From assembly GCF_008710745.1 (NCBI RefSeq), contig NZ_VYSA01000001.1, positions 868,001-932,000 on the forward strand: DNA of 64,000 nt. Direction: 5' to 3'. The position numbers and the translations under genes were made by a program. Shown piece by piece: positions 8,527-18,285 of the stretch (position 1 is the first letter of the stretch; the number at the start of each line of letters is the position of its first letter). Source of the DNA: Microbacterium rhizomatis. GTDB taxonomy: Bacteria > Actinomycetota > Actinomycetes > Actinomycetales > Microbacteriaceae. The notes under the pieces are model-generated. The model made no database searches. It had not been told where the DNA came from and saw only the letters and a program-made list of their open reading frames with translations.

Positions 8527-9411
8527 TCACCCGACCGCGCGATGCAGTCCTTGGGCGACCGCATCCATGATCGTGGCTTGAACTCGCGGCCAATCCTCCA
8601 GCACCTGTCGATAGCCGAACCGCAGGACGTGATAGCCCATCAGCATCAGCGCCGCGTCGTGCGAGATGTCGCTCACGCGCTGCTCATCGACGTGGTGCCC
8701 GCCGTCGAGTTGCACCACCAGCCGATCACCGATGAGGGCGTCCACCCGGTGCCCGGCGATCCAGATCTGGACGAGGATCCTCACGCCGAGCCACCGCAAG
8801 CGTTCGATGAAGATCGTCTCGAGCCCCGAGTCGCGGTACGGCTGAATCGCCGCGAGCATACGAGCCGCTGCGCCGGGGAGCCTCAACTGCGCCAGCTCCT
8901 CGCGCACGATCATGCGCTTGTCGAGCGCCGATTCCCACACCGCGAGGGCAGCCTCATGTGGCTGACACCGCGCGATCAGGACGAGTGCGTTCGTGAGCGA
9001 GTCGACCAGGTCGTCGGGATGCCTCGGCACCAGGGGGACCGACCAATGCGTCGTCGCTCGGTGCGGAGCCCGCACTGCCGAGTGCGGGTCGGCGCCGACG
9101 TGGCAGCTGTCTTCAGCGAGCACCCAGAGACCCGTGCGCCGCGCGAGCGTGACGCATGTGAGAACGACACCGTGGCGTGCGGCTGCGACGAGTTCGGGAT
9201 CCGCGCCGGGAAGCGCCACCCAGTCACGGCGGACCCGTATGAGGCGCCCGGAGTCGAGCGCGAGCGCGATGGTGTGGCGCGAGTGACCCGCGTTGCGGAG
9301 CGATGTCACGCGCGCGACGTCGTGCTTCTCGGTGACCGCAGCGATCAGGTCGGCGTCTGCCCGACGACGTCGATCACGCCCGCGCGCTCGGGCTTCGGGG
9401 GGTATCGTCAC
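8527..9411 (-). CDS. DUF559 Vsr-like nuclease with N-terminal AbiEi-type winged-helix domain
   Basis: About 294 residues. Residues 20-90 resemble the AbiEi antitoxin-type winged helix (SLRNAGHSRHTIALALDSGRLIRVRRDWVALP). The C-terminal ~110 residues are DUF559, a PD-(D/E)XK/Vsr-like fold, with VDALIGDRLVVQLDGGHH, a following R-x2-D and LMGYHVLRFGYRQVLED. Here the position usually E in VVELDG is Q, which may weaken or alter catalysis. GTG at 9411 is chosen because CACGAT lies 6 nt upstream (leaderless pattern); the open frame beyond it runs into repeat sequence. The gene sits between two 18-bp repeat arrays and inside inverted repeats. DUF559 proteins are common in Actinobacteria without a firm function. 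Role as defence, homing or repeat maintenance is inference. Confidence 0.8.
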   Translation of the reverse strand: MTIPPEARARGRDRRRRADADLIAAVTEKHDVARVTSLRNAGHSRHTIALALDSGRLIRVRRDWVALPGADPELVAAARHGVVLTCVTLARRTGLWVLAEDSCHVGADPHSAVRAPHRATTHWSVPLVPRHPDDLVDSLTNALVLIARCQPHEAALAVWESALDKRMIVREELAQLRLPGAAARMLAAIQPYRDSGLETIFIERLRWLGVRILVQIWIAGHRVDALIGDRLVVQLDGGHHVDEQRVSDISHDAALMLMGYHVLRFGYRQVLEDWPRVQATIMDAVAQGLHRAVG

Positions 9412-9516
9412 CCCCCGATCGTGCCCGGTGCGATGGCCGGGGCGACCCCCGAACCGGCTATCCGAGCACAACGGCCTCTTCGAACCGCATGGGGAGGAGG
9501 CGATGCCCACCCGGCC

Positions 9517-9543
9517 GGCCCGCACAGCCTCGGAGAACTGCAC
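9517..9543 (-). repeat. Right inverted repeat bracketing the DUF559 cassette
   Basis: The minus-strand 27 bases beginning at 9543 pair with plus-strand 8467-8493 (21 of 27 identical). It contains a unit intermediate between arrays A and B (TTCTCCGAGGCTGTGCGG on the minus strand), which links the two arrays by descent. Confidence 0.7.
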
Positions 9544-9723
9544 AACGTCGGAGCCGTCGCGCCGTTCCGCTCCGAAGAACCGCAGAACTCCGAAGAACCG
9601 CAGAACTCCGAAGAACTGCAGACCTCCGAAGAACTGCAGACCTCCGAAGAACCGCAGAACTCCGAAGAACCGCAGAACTCCGAAGAACCTCAGACCTCCG
9701 AAGAACTGCAGACCTCCGAAGAT
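9520..9723 (+). repeat. Array B: eight 18-bp direct repeats plus two diverged units
   Basis: Eight contiguous units start at 9580, 9598, 9616, 9634, 9652, 9670, 9688 and 9706. Two alternating types occur, CCGCAGAACTCCGAAGAA and CTGCAGACCTCCGAAGAA, often in identical neighbouring pairs, which points to recent duplication. Two diverged units lie at 9520 and 9538, and an imperfect 24-nt stretch (9556-9579) joins them to the main array. Orientation is the same as array A. All six frames are open because 18 is a multiple of three, but no start or ribosome-binding site supports a protein. Confidence 0.95.
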
Positions 9724-9750
9724 CGGAAAACGGCCGGAACCGCGCTCAGG

Positions 9751-10677
9751 TCAGAACGGCAGCAGCGGATCGACCGCGATCGCCACGAAGAGCAGCGTGA
9801 GATACGTGATCGACGCGTGGAAGACGCGCATGGGCCGCGGTTCCGTGCCGCGCACGGCACGGGCGTACAGACGATGCGACTCGTAGATGAACCAGCCGCC
9901 GAACACCACGGCCGACACCGTGTAGACGAGCCCCATCGACGCGACCGGGACGAGCAGCAGCGAGCAGGCCACCGTCGCCCACGCGTAGAGGATGACCTGC
10001 AGGCCCACCTGCGAGCCGGTGCGCGTGGCCCCGAGCATGGGCACGTCGACGTCGTCGTACTGATCCTTGTACTTCATCGACAGCGGCCAGTAGTGCGGGG
10101 GCGTCCAGAGGAAGACGAGCGCGAACAGGATCATCGGCGTCCACGACAGCGAGCCCGTCACAGCCGACCAGCCGATCAACACGGGGAAGCACCCCGCGAT
10201 GCCACCCCAGACGATGTTCTGCTCGGTCCGGCGCTTCAGGATCATCGTGTAGATGACGACGTAGAAGAAGATCGCGCCCGCCGACAGCACGGCGGCGAGC
10301 CAGTTGGTCGTCAGTGAAAGCCAGACCGTGGAGACGGCCGCGAGAGTCCACGCGAAGATCAGCGCGCCCCGGGGCGAGACCTCGCCCGTGACCAGCGGCC
10401 GGTTGACGGTCCTCTGCATGTGCGCGTCGATGTCACGGTCGAGGTACATGTTGAACGCCGCAGCGGAACCGGCGCTGAGCGAGCCACCGACGACGGTCGC
10501 GAGCACGAGCCAGAGATTCGGCAGGCCCCCCTGAGCGAGGATCATCACCGGCACCGTCGTGACCAGGAGCAGCTCGAGCACCCGGGGCTTTGTCAGCGCA
10601 ACGTAGGCGCGAACCGTCCGTCCGAGGGATCGCCCGCCGGTCTCGATGGGGAGGCGAGACGTCGCTGTGATGTCCAT
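9751..10677 (-). CDS. ctaB: Haem O synthase (protoheme IX farnesyltransferase)
   Basis: A 308-residue UbiA-family prenyltransferase with about nine membrane helices that adds a farnesyl group to haem B. The first Asp-rich motif [15 protein letters not shown] is near residue 77 and the family segment [25 protein letters not shown] is near 188 (core [14 protein letters not shown]). Length is typical. It is transcribed divergently from tkt. Its product is the substrate of CtaA, encoded across the DUF559 island on the other strand. Confidence 0.96.
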   Translation of the reverse strand: MDITATSRLPIETGGRSLGRTVRAYVALTKPRVLELLLVTTVPVMILAQGGLPNLWLVLATVVGGSLSAGSAAAFNMYLDRDIDAHMQRTVNRPLVTGEVSPRGALIFAWTLAAVSTVWLSLTTNWLAAVLSAGAIFFYVVIYTMILKRRTEQNIVWGGIAGCFPVLIGWSAVTGSLSWTPMILFALVFLWTPPHYWPLSMKYKDQYDDVDVPMLGATRTGSQVGLQVILYAWATVACSLLLVPVASMGLVYTVSAVVFGGWFIYESHRLYARAVRGTEPRPMRVFHASITYLTLLFVAIAVDPLLPF

Positions 10678-10807
10678 CGTCCCCCGAATCCCGCGTGTGC
10701 CCAGACCTGTTCAGTCTATGGCATCGCCTCCGACCGGCCGCGTCGGCGATGTAGGCCCGGGCCGTCACATGACGGCGGGATGCCCGCCTCGCGGCGTGCC
10801 CCTTCGC

Positions 10808-10813
10808 TATGCT
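10808..10813 (+). promoter_or_regulatory. Putative -10 of the tkt-tal-pgi-zwf-opcA-pgl operon
   Basis: TATGCT in the ctaB-tkt intergenic region would give a leader of roughly 90 nt before the tkt GTG. No clear -35 was seen. Confidence 0.35.
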
Positions 10814-10911
10814 GGAAAGACACGCGCGCCCATGCGCCGATCCCCATTCCTCCTCGTGTCGAGGGCCGCGGACCGGCTTCGGCTGGGCGCTCCCTGACGA
10901 AAGGCGGCCGG

Positions 10912-13011
10912 GTGTCGGATCTGCAGTGGGATGAAATCGATAGGCGCGCGGTGGACACCGTCCGCGTGCTCGCGGCGGACGCGGTGGAGAAGGTCGGCAA
11001 CGGCCACCCCGGCACGGCCATGAGCCTCGCTCCCGCCGCCTACCTGCTGTACCAGCGGGTCATGCGGCACGACCCGTCCGACACGCACTGGATCGGCCGC
11101 GACCGCTTCATCCTCTCCGTCGGCCACTCGTCGCTGACGCAGTACATCCAGCTGTACCTCGGCGGCTTCGGTCTCGAGCTCGGCGATCTCGAAGCGCTGC
11201 GGACGTGGGGTTCGAAAACCCCGGGACACCCCGAATACGGGCACACGGACGGCGTGGAGATCACCACGGGGCCGCTCGGTCAGGGTCTGGCCTCGGCGGT
11301 CGGCTTCGCCTACGCATCCCGCTACGAGCGCGGACTCTTCGATCCGGATGCTGCGCCCGGCACGTCTCCGTTCGACCACTACATCTACGTGATCGCGGGC
11401 GACGGCGACCTCGAAGAGGGCGTCACGTCCGAGGCATCCAGCCTCGCCGGGCACCAGCAGCTGGGCAACCTGATCGCGATCTACGACTCCAACCAGATCT
11501 CGATCGAGGACGACACGAATGTGGCGTTCACCGAGGATGTCGCCCAGCGCTACGACGCGTACGGCTGGCACGTCCAGACGGTCGACTGGAAGAAGACCGG
11601 CCAGTACATCGAGGACGTGGCCGAACTCAATGCGGCCATCGAGGCCGCGAAGGGCGTGACCGACAAGCCCTCGATCATCATCCTCAAGACGATCATCGGC
11701 TGGCCCTCCCCCGGCAAGCAGAATTCCGGCAAGATCCACGGCTCGGCCCTGGGCGCCGACGAGCTGAAGGCCACGAAAGAGGTCTTGGGGTTCGATCCCG
11801 AGCAGAGCTTCGTCGTCGCCGACGACGTGATCGCGCACACCCGCGAGCTGGTGGAGCGCGGCGCAGCCGCTCACGCCGAATGGCAGAAGGGCTTCGACGC
11901 CTGGGCCGAGGCGAACCCCGAGCGCAAGGCGCTCCTGGACCGTCTCGAGGCGAAGGAGCTCCCCGAGGGGATCGCCGCCGCGCTCCCGGTCTTCGAAGCC
12001 GGCAAGGACGTGTCGACGCGTGCCGCGTCGGGCAAGGTCATCAACGCGCTGGCCGCTGAACTGCCCGAACTGTGGGGTGGTTCCGCCGACCTCGCGGAAT
12101 CGAACCTGACGACGATCACCGACGGCAAGTCGTTCATCCCCGTCGAGTGGTCGACGCATGAATGGTCGGGAGATCCGTACGGGCGTGTGCTGCATTTCGG
12201 TATCCGAGAGCATGCGATGGGCGCGATCCTCAACGGCATCAAGCTGCACGGGCCGACGCGCCCGTTCGGCGGCACGTTCCTCATCTTCAGCGACTACATG
12301 CGTCCGCCCGTACGGCTGGCGGCACTCATGAACGTCCCGACCGTGTTCGTCTGGACGCACGACTCGGTCGCGCTGGGCGAGGACGGACCGACCCACCAGC
12401 CCGTCGAGCAGCTTGCTGCGCTGCGCGCGATCCCGAACTTCAACCTCGTGCGACCCGCGGACGCGAACGAGACAGCGGTCGCATGGCTCGAGATCCTCCG
12501 CCGCACCGCGGGGCCGACAGGCATCGCGCTGACCCGCCAGAACGTCCCGACGTTCGAGCGGGGCGAGGGCGCGGCATCCGGCGACACGTTCGCTTCGGCG
12601 GACAACGTCGCGCGGGGCGCCTACGTGCTGATTGACGCTCCGAGCGGAGAGCCCGACGTGATCCTGATCGCGACAGGTTCCGAGGTGCAGCTGGCTGTCG
12701 CCGCCCGCGAGACCCTCGCGGCAGAGGGCATCGGCGCGCGCGTCGTCTCGGCGCCGTCGCTGGAGTGGTTCGACGAGCAGGACGCCGCCTACCGGGCATC
12801 GGTGCTGCCCCCGTCGGTCACGGCCCGCGTATCTGTCGAGGCCGGAATCGCGATGCCCTGGCGCGGGCTCATCGGCGACCGCGGACGCAGCGTGTCGATC
12901 GATCACTTCGGCGCCTCCGCCGACTACAAGACCCTGTTCCAGAAGTTCGGCATCACCGCCGACGCCGTCGTCCAGGCGGCACGCGAGACCCTCAAGGAGA
13001 ACGCCGAATGA
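10912..13011 (+). CDS. tkt: Transketolase
   Basis: A 699-residue thiamine-diphosphate enzyme that moves two-carbon units between pentose-phosphate and glycolytic sugars. It shows [16 protein letters not shown] near residue 24, the ThDP/Mg motif [19 protein letters not shown] near 163 and [20 protein letters not shown] near 482 (core [14 protein letters not shown]). GTG at 10912 gives the family length and agrees with the usual N-terminus; the frame is open much further 5' without support. It is the first gene of a plus-strand operon and overlaps tal by 4 nt. Confidence 0.97.
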   Translation: MSDLQWDEIDRRAVDTVRVLAADAVEKVGNGHPGTAMSLAPAAYLLYQRVMRHDPSDTHWIGRDRFILSVGHSSLTQYIQLYLGGFGLELGDLEALRTWGSKTPGHPEYGHTDGVEITTGPLGQGLASAVGFAYASRYERGLFDPDAAPGTSPFDHYIYVIAGDGDLEEGVTSEASSLAGHQQLGNLIAIYDSNQISIEDDTNVAFTEDVAQRYDAYGWHVQTVDWKKTGQYIEDVAELNAAIEAAKGVTDKPSIIILKTIIGWPSPGKQNSGKIHGSALGADELKATKEVLGFDPEQSFVVADDVIAHTRELVERGAAAHAEWQKGFDAWAEANPERKALLDRLEAKELPEGIAAALPVFEAGKDVSTRAASGKVINALAAELPELWGGSADLAESNLTTITDGKSFIPVEWSTHEWSGDPYGRVLHFGIREHAMGAILNGIKLHGPTRPFGGTFLIFSDYMRPPVRLAALMNVPTVFVWTHDSVALGEDGPTHQPVEQLAALRAIPNFNLVRPADANETAVAWLEILRRTAGPTGIALTRQNVPTFERGEGAASGDTFASADNVARGAYVLIDAPSGEPDVILIATGSEVQLAVAARETLAAEGIGARVVSAPSLEWFDEQDAAYRASVLPPSVTARVSVEAGIAMPWRGLIGDRGRSVSIDHFGASADYKTLFQKFGITADAVVQAARETLKENAE

Positions 13012-14126
13012 GCACCCCCACCGCCCACCTGTCCGCAGAGGGCGTCAGCATCTGGCTCGATGACCTTTCGCGCCAGCGCATCATCACCGGAAACCTGGCC
13101 GACCTGATCGCCACCCGAAACGTGGTGGGGGTCACGACCAACCCCACGATCTTCGCGGGCGCGCTCTCGAAGGGCGAGGCGTACGAGGGCCAGGTCGCGG
13201 TGCTCGCACAACGCGGTGCCAGCACCGACGAGGCGATCTTCGAGATCACGACCGACGACGTGCGGGCCGCATCCGACGTGTTCCGTCCGGTGTTCGACGC
13301 CACGAACGGCGTGGACGGGCGCGTGTCGATCGAGGTCTCACCCGACCTCGCCCACGACACCGAGGCGACGATCGCGCAGGCGAAGGAACTCTGGGCCACG
13401 GTCGACCGCCCCAACGCGCTGATCAAGATCCCCGCCACGAAGGCCGGGCTCCCCGCGATCACCGAGGTCATCGGCTCCGGCATCTCGGTCAACGTCACGC
13501 TGATCTTCAGCCTCGAGCGCTACGCCGCCGTGATCGATGCCTACCTGGCCGGTGTCGAGCAGGCCAAGGCCGCCGGGATCGACATCTCCACGATCCAGTC
13601 GGTCGCCTCGTTCTTCGTGTCGCGCGTCGACACCGAGGTCGACAAGCGCCTGACCGCGATCGGAACCCCCGATGCCGAGGCTCTGAAGTCCAAGGCCGGC
13701 GTGGCGAACGCTCGCCTCGCGTACGAGCTGTTCGAGCGCGAGTTCGCGACCGATCGCGCGAAGGCGCTTCTGGATGCCGGTGCCACCGTGCAGCGACCCC
13801 TCTGGGCTTCGACCGGCGTCAAAGACCCGGCCCTCCCCGACACGCTCTACGTCACCGAGCTCGTCGCCGCCGGAACGGTCAACACCATGCCGGAGAAGAC
13901 GCTGGAGGCGACGTTCGATCACGGCGTGATCTCCGGCGACACGATCACGGGCAACTACGCCGACGCGCACGACGTGTTCGACAGGCTCGCCGCGGCGGGA
14001 GTCGACTTCGCGGATGCCACCCAGGTGCTCGAGGACGAAGGGGTCGAGAAGTTCATCGCCTCCTGGCACGAGCTGCAGGCGACGGTCACGACCGCTCTGC
14101 AGAGCGCTCTCGAGACATCCAAATGA
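13008..14126 (+). CDS. tal: Transaldolase (actinobacterial long form)
   Basis: A 372-residue class I aldolase that transfers dihydroxyacetone units between sedoheptulose-7-phosphate and glyceraldehyde-3-phosphate. [18 protein letters not shown] near residue 42 and the Schiff-base lysine region [16 protein letters not shown] near 138 are clear. It has an AAGGAG site and an ATGA overlap with tkt, so the two are translationally coupled. Confidence 0.96.
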   Translation: MSTPTAHLSAEGVSIWLDDLSRQRIITGNLADLIATRNVVGVTTNPTIFAGALSKGEAYEGQVAVLAQRGASTDEAIFEITTDDVRAASDVFRPVFDATNGVDGRVSIEVSPDLAHDTEATIAQAKELWATVDRPNALIKIPATKAGLPAITEVIGSGISVNVTLIFSLERYAAVIDAYLAGVEQAKAAGIDISTIQSVASFFVSRVDTEVDKRLTAIGTPDAEALKSKAGVANARLAYELFEREFATDRAKALLDAGATVQRPLWASTGVKDPALPDTLYVTELVAAGTVNTMPEKTLEATFDHGVISGDTITGNYADAHDVFDRLAAAGVDFADATQVLEDEGVEKFIASWHELQATVTTALQSALETSK

Positions 14127-15763
14127 GTTTCGACATCCACCTGACCGGTCACGTCAAGTCGGTCGTGGAGGCGACGCTCCCCGGGCTCATCGGCGACATG
14201 GTCGCGTCGGGCATCACCGCCGGCGACGCGTCGCTCTGGGGTCCCGCCGCCGAGGCTGAGGCGAGCAAGAGATTGGGCTGGGTGCAGGCGGTCACCGTCT
14301 CGCGTCCGCTCGTCGCCGAGATCGAGGCGCTTCGCGCCGAGCTCATCGAGAAGCAGGTCACGCGTGTCGTGCTCGCGGGCATGGGCGGATCGTCCCTCGC
14401 GCCCGAGGTCATCGCGCAGACCGCGGGGGTCCCGCTCGTCATCCTCGATTCGACGGCCCCCGGGCAGGTGCTGGCCGCGATCGACGGCGACGCCGAAGCA
14501 GGCGGCCTCGAGCGCACCGTGCTCGTCGTCTCGTCCAAATCCGGCTCGACCGTCGAGACGGATTCGGCCAAACGCGCCTTCGAGGCGTCATTCCGTGACC
14601 TCGGCATCGACCCGCTGGAGCGGATCGTCGTCGTCACCGATCCCGGCTCGCCGCTGGATGTATCCGCACGCGCGGAGGGCTACCGCGTCTTCAACGCCGA
14701 CCCCACTGTGGGCGGTCGCTACTCCGCGCTCACCGCCTTCGGCCTCGTGCCGGCCGGCCTGGCCGGCGCCGACATCGCCGAGCTCCTCGACGAGGCGGAG
14801 GCGACCCTTCTCGAGGTCGCCATCGACAGCCCCGAGAATCCCGCGCTCGTGCTGGCCGCCGCGATCGCCGGCAGCCAGAGCAGCAACGGAGCATCGGCGC
14901 GACGCGACAAGCTCGGCCTCATCACCGACGGCACCCACATCATCGGCCTGCCCGACTGGATCGAGCAGCTCGTCGCCGAATCGACGGGAAAGCAGGGTAC
15001 CGGCATCCTGCCGGTCGTCCTGCTCCCGGTCTCGCCCGAGCTCGACTCGAAGCCCGCAGATCTGCAGATCGTGCGGCTCGTGGACGAAGCGACGCGGTTC
15101 CATCTTTTCGAACACCACGAGGGCGAAGTTCTGATCAGCGGCTCGCTGGGCGCTCAGCTGCTCGTCTGGGAGTACGCGACGGCGATCGCCGGACGGATGC
15201 TCGGTATCGATCCGTTCGACCAGCCCGACGTGGAATCGGCCAAGGCCGCCACGCGCGCCCTGCTTGACGCTCGCCCCGAGCGCACCGCCCCGGCGTTCGC
15301 CGCCGACGGTGTCGAGGTACGGGTTTCGGACCCCGCACTCGCCGCTTCGGGAACGGTTGCGGGAGTGCTGGATGCGCTGTGGGCCCTCGTTCCCGCCGAC
15401 GGCTATGTCGCGATCCAGGCCTACGTCAACCGCCTCGACCTCCCCCAGCTGCAGGGGCTTCGCGAACTCGTCGCCGCGGACTCCGGTCGCCCCACGACGT
15501 TCGGCTGGGGTCCCCGATTCCTGCATTCGACCGGGCAGTACCATAAGGGCGGTCCCGCCAACGGTGTCTTCCTGCAGATCACGGAGCGCACCGACGTCGA
15601 CCTCGAGATCCCCGGTCGGCCGTTCACCTTCGGCGAGCTGATCGAAGCGCAAGCGGCCGGCGATGCGTCTGTGCTCTCCGACGGGCACGGACGCCCGGTC
15701 GTGACGATCACGCTGACGGATCCGCAGGTCGAGGTTCTCGCACTGTTCGAGGCTGCGCAGTAA
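14123..15763 (+). CDS. pgi: Glucose-6-phosphate isomerase
   Basis: A 546-residue enzyme of the SIS-domain isomerase family interconverting glucose-6-phosphate and fructose-6-phosphate. The sugar-binding loops [12 protein letters not shown] near residue 90 and [19 protein letters not shown] near 137 are visible, as is the C-terminal [13 protein letters not shown] near 465, which holds a catalytic histidine region. It overlaps tal by 4 nt. The short [12 protein letters not shown] form is typical of the actinobacterial class placed in this operon rather than of E. coli Pgi. Confidence 0.93.
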   Translation: MSFDIHLTGHVKSVVEATLPGLIGDMVASGITAGDASLWGPAAEAEASKRLGWVQAVTVSRPLVAEIEALRAELIEKQVTRVVLAGMGGSSLAPEVIAQTAGVPLVILDSTAPGQVLAAIDGDAEAGGLERTVLVVSSKSGSTVETDSAKRAFEASFRDLGIDPLERIVVVTDPGSPLDVSARAEGYRVFNADPTVGGRYSALTAFGLVPAGLAGADIAELLDEAEATLLEVAIDSPENPALVLAAAIAGSQSSNGASARRDKLGLITDGTHIIGLPDWIEQLVAESTGKQGTGILPVVLLPVSPELDSKPADLQIVRLVDEATRFHLFEHHEGEVLISGSLGAQLLVWEYATAIAGRMLGIDPFDQPDVESAKAATRALLDARPERTAPAFAADGVEVRVSDPALAASGTVAGVLDALWALVPADGYVAIQAYVNRLDLPQLQGLRELVAADSGRPTTFGWGPRFLHSTGQYHKGGPANGVFLQITERTDVDLEIPGRPFTFGELIEAQAAGDASVLSDGHGRPVVTITLTDPQVEVLALFEAAQ

Positions 15764-15766
15764 GCC

Positions 15767-17317
15767 ATGGCCGTGGAGATCTCACGCGGGCACAACCCGC
15801 TCCGCGACCCGGAAGACGGTCGCCTCAATCGCATCGCCGGGCCGAGTGCCCTGGTGATCTTCGGCGTGACGGGCGACCTGTCGCGCAAGAAGCTCATGCC
15901 CGCCGTCTACGATCTCGCCAACCGCGGTCTGCTTCCACCCGGCTTCGCACTCGTGGGGTTCGCTCGACGCGACTGGGAGGATGAGGACTTCGCCGAGGTG
16001 GTGCACGACGCGGTCAAGCACTACGCGCGCACCGAGTACCGCGAAGAGACGTGGATTCAGCTCCTGCAGGGCATCCGGTTCGTCTCCGGCGAGTTCGACA
16101 ACGCCGAGTCTTTCCAGCACCTCCGCGAGACGATCGAGAAGCTCGACGTCGAACGCGGCACGATGGGCAATCACGCGTATTACCTGTCGATTCCGCCCAA
16201 GGACTTCCCGGTGGTCGCGCAGCAGCTCAAGGCGTCGGGGCTCGTCGGGGACAACGCCGATGAGGACGAGCACTGGCGGCGTGTCGTCATCGAGAAGCCG
16301 TTCGGCCATGACCTCGCGTCCGCACGCGCCCTCAACGACTCTCTGAGGTCGGCCTTCCCGACGGACTCGATCTTCCGCATCGATCACTATCTGGGCAAGG
16401 AGACGGTCCAGAACATCCTGGCGCTGCGCTTCGCGAACGAACTCTACGAACCCATCTGGAACCGCAACTACGTCGACCACGTGCAGATCACGATGGCCGA
16501 AGACATCGGGGTCGGCGGGCGGGCCGGCTACTACGACGGAATCGGCGCGGCTCGCGACGTCATCCAGAACCATCTCCTGCAACTCCTGGCCCTCACCGCC
16601 ATGGAGGAGCCCATCAGCTTCGACGCGAAAGAGCTGCGGGCCGAGAAGGAGAAGGTGCTCGCCGCGGTAAAGCTCCCCGACGACCTCGCGCAGGCCACGG
16701 CGCGCGGTCAGTATGCCGGTGGATGGCAGGGCGGTGAGAAGGTCCTGGGCTTTCTCGAAGAGGACGGGATGGACCCTCAGTCGACGACCGAGACCTATGC
16801 CGCCGTCAAGCTCGAGATCAACACCCGCCGCTGGGCGGGTGTGCCGTTCTACCTCCGCACGGGCAAGCGCCTCGGGCGCCGCGTCACCGAGATCGCGGTC
16901 GTCTTCAAGCGGGCGCCGCAATTGCTTTTCGCCCGCAACCAGACCGAGACCCTCGGGCAGAACGCGCTCGTGATCCGCGTGCAGCCGGACGAGGGCGTCA
17001 CGATCCGGTTCGGGTCGAAGGTGCCGGGTGCGGCCCTGCAGGTGCGCGACGTCACGATGGACTTCGGCTACGGCCACGCGTTCACCGAGGCGAGCCCCGA
17101 AGCGTATGAACGCTTGATCCTCGACGTGCTCCTGGGCGACCCCCCGCTCTTCCCCCGCCACGAGGAGGTGGAGCTCTCCTGGAAGATCCTCGATCCGATC
17201 GAGGAGTTCTGGGCGAAGCAGGGTGGCCCGCTCGAGCAGTACTCCCCCGGTTCGTGGGGTCCGCCTTCCGCCGACGAGCTCCTCGCCCGCGACGGCCGTA
17301 CCTGGAGGCGCCCGTGA
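15767..17317 (+). CDS. zwf: Glucose-6-phosphate 1-dehydrogenase
   Basis: A 516-residue NADP-dependent dehydrogenase that starts the oxidative pentose-phosphate pathway. The nucleotide fold begins VIFGVTGDLSRKKLMPA near residue 28. The substrate site is the classic RIDHYLGKE near 203. It starts 3 nt after pgi and overlaps opcA by 4 nt (GTGA). OpcA downstream is its known allosteric partner in Actinobacteria. Confidence 0.97.
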   Translation: MAVEISRGHNPLRDPEDGRLNRIAGPSALVIFGVTGDLSRKKLMPAVYDLANRGLLPPGFALVGFARRDWEDEDFAEVVHDAVKHYARTEYREETWIQLLQGIRFVSGEFDNAESFQHLRETIEKLDVERGTMGNHAYYLSIPPKDFPVVAQQLKASGLVGDNADEDEHWRRVVIEKPFGHDLASARALNDSLRSAFPTDSIFRIDHYLGKETVQNILALRFANELYEPIWNRNYVDHVQITMAEDIGVGGRAGYYDGIGAARDVIQNHLLQLLALTAMEEPISFDAKELRAEKEKVLAAVKLPDDLAQATARGQYAGGWQGGEKVLGFLEEDGMDPQSTTETYAAVKLEINTRRWAGVPFYLRTGKRLGRRVTEIAVVFKRAPQLLFARNQTETLGQNALVIRVQPDEGVTIRFGSKVPGAALQVRDVTMDFGYGHAFTEASPEAYERLILDVLLGDPPLFPRHEEVELSWKILDPIEEFWAKQGGPLEQYSPGSWGPPSADELLARDGRTWRRP

Positions 17318-18285
17318 TCGTCGAGCTGCCCGACACCACCGTGAGCAAGATCTCGCGCTCGCTCGTGAGCGTCCGCGAGGAGGGCGGCGCCGTCGCCCTC
17401 GGACGAGTGCTCACCCTCATCATCGCCGTACGCCACGGCGCCGAGGAAGAGGTCATCGAAGCGGCCAACGACGCGTCGCGCGAGCATCCGATGCGCGTCA
17501 TCGTGCTCATGACGGATGATGACCCGCACGAGAAGCCCCGCATCGACGCCGAGATCCGCGTGGGCGGCGACGCCGGCGCGAGCGAGGTCGTGGTGCTGCG
17601 CGCGTACGGTGCCGCTGCATCCAACGAAGAGAGCCTGGTCACCGGTCTGCTGCTGCCGGATGCGCCTGTCGTGGTGTGGTGGCCGGATCACCCGCCGGTG
17701 GTCCCGTCGACCTCTCCGCTCGGGCGGATCGCCCAGCGGCGAATCACCGACGCGTCCACGCGCCCGTATGTTCCTGGCCGGCTCACCGCGCTCGGCGAGA
17801 ACCACGCTCCCGGCGACACCGACCTGGCGTGGACCCGCCTCACGCATTGGCGTGAGCAGCTCGCCGCCGTGCTCGACCAGCCGCCGTACGAGCAGGTCAC
17901 CGCGGCCGAGGTCCGTGGAGCGAGCACGTCGCCGTCCACGGCACTTCTGGCCGCATGGCTGCGGCTCAAGCTGGACGTTCCGGTGACCTGGACCTACCTG
18001 CCCGCACACGAGTGGACGGACGGCATCAAGTCCGTGCGCCTCGTGCGCGCCGGCACCTCATCGGACACCGGGGCAGACATCCTCCTCGAGCGCTCGTCGG
18101 CCGCCATCGCGTGCCTGACCCAGCCTGGCCAGCCCCAGCACGATCTCGTGCTCCCTCGGCGCTCGTTGCGGGAATGCCTCGCCGAGGAGCTCCGCCGCCT
18201 CGATCCTGACGTGCTGTACGGTCGGGTGATCACCACGGGCTGGGAGCTTCTGGGACCGTCCAGCACACAGGAGACAGATGGCTGA
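17314..18285 (+). CDS. opcA: Glucose-6-phosphate dehydrogenase assembly protein OpcA
   Basis: A 323-residue cytosolic protein found in Actinobacteria and cyanobacteria that binds Zwf and raises its activity and redox responsiveness. Family segments include LLPDAPVVVWWPDHPP near residue 112 and DLAWTRLTHWREQLA near 170. The GTG at 17314 overlaps the zwf stop, which fixes the start; the frame is open 60 nt further 5' inside zwf. It overlaps pgl by 8 nt. Confidence 0.94.
   Translation: MIVELPDTTVSKISRSLVSVREEGGAVALGRVLTLIIAVRHGAEEEVIEAANDASREHPMRVIVLMTDDDPHEKPRIDAEIRVGGDAGASEVVVLRAYGAAASNEESLVTGLLLPDAPVVVWWPDHPPVVPSTSPLGRIAQRRITDASTRPYVPGRLTALGENHAPGDTDLAWTRLTHWREQLAAVLDQPPYEQVTAAEVRGASTSPSTALLAAWLRLKLDVPVTWTYLPAHEWTDGIKSVRLVRAGTSSDTGADILLERSSAAIACLTQPGQPQHDLVLPRRSLRECLAEELRRLDPDVLYGRVITTGWELLGPSSTQETDG

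Noticed and set aside
6468..8564. Very long antisense reading frame opposite ctaA and its neighbour
   Set aside because: High GC keeps antisense frames open; the product is arginine- and proline-rich, without domains, and the sense genes are certain. The same applies to frames opposite uvrA, uvrB, sufB and the GH2 gene.
9412..9543. Longer DUF559 protein starting at 9543
   Set aside because: The extra residues come from the repeat unit and low-complexity sequence; the AbiEi-like domain and the CACGAT-6-GTG pattern favour 9411.
8299..9723. Arrays A and B as a CRISPR locus
   Set aside because: Units are contiguous 18-mers without spacers, no Cas gene is present, and units vary in the way minisatellites do.
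8299..9723. Arrays translated as hexapeptide-repeat proteins
   Set aside because: All frames stay open simply because the period is a multiple of three and the units lack stops. No frame has a convincing start, ribosome-binding site or leaderless promoter.
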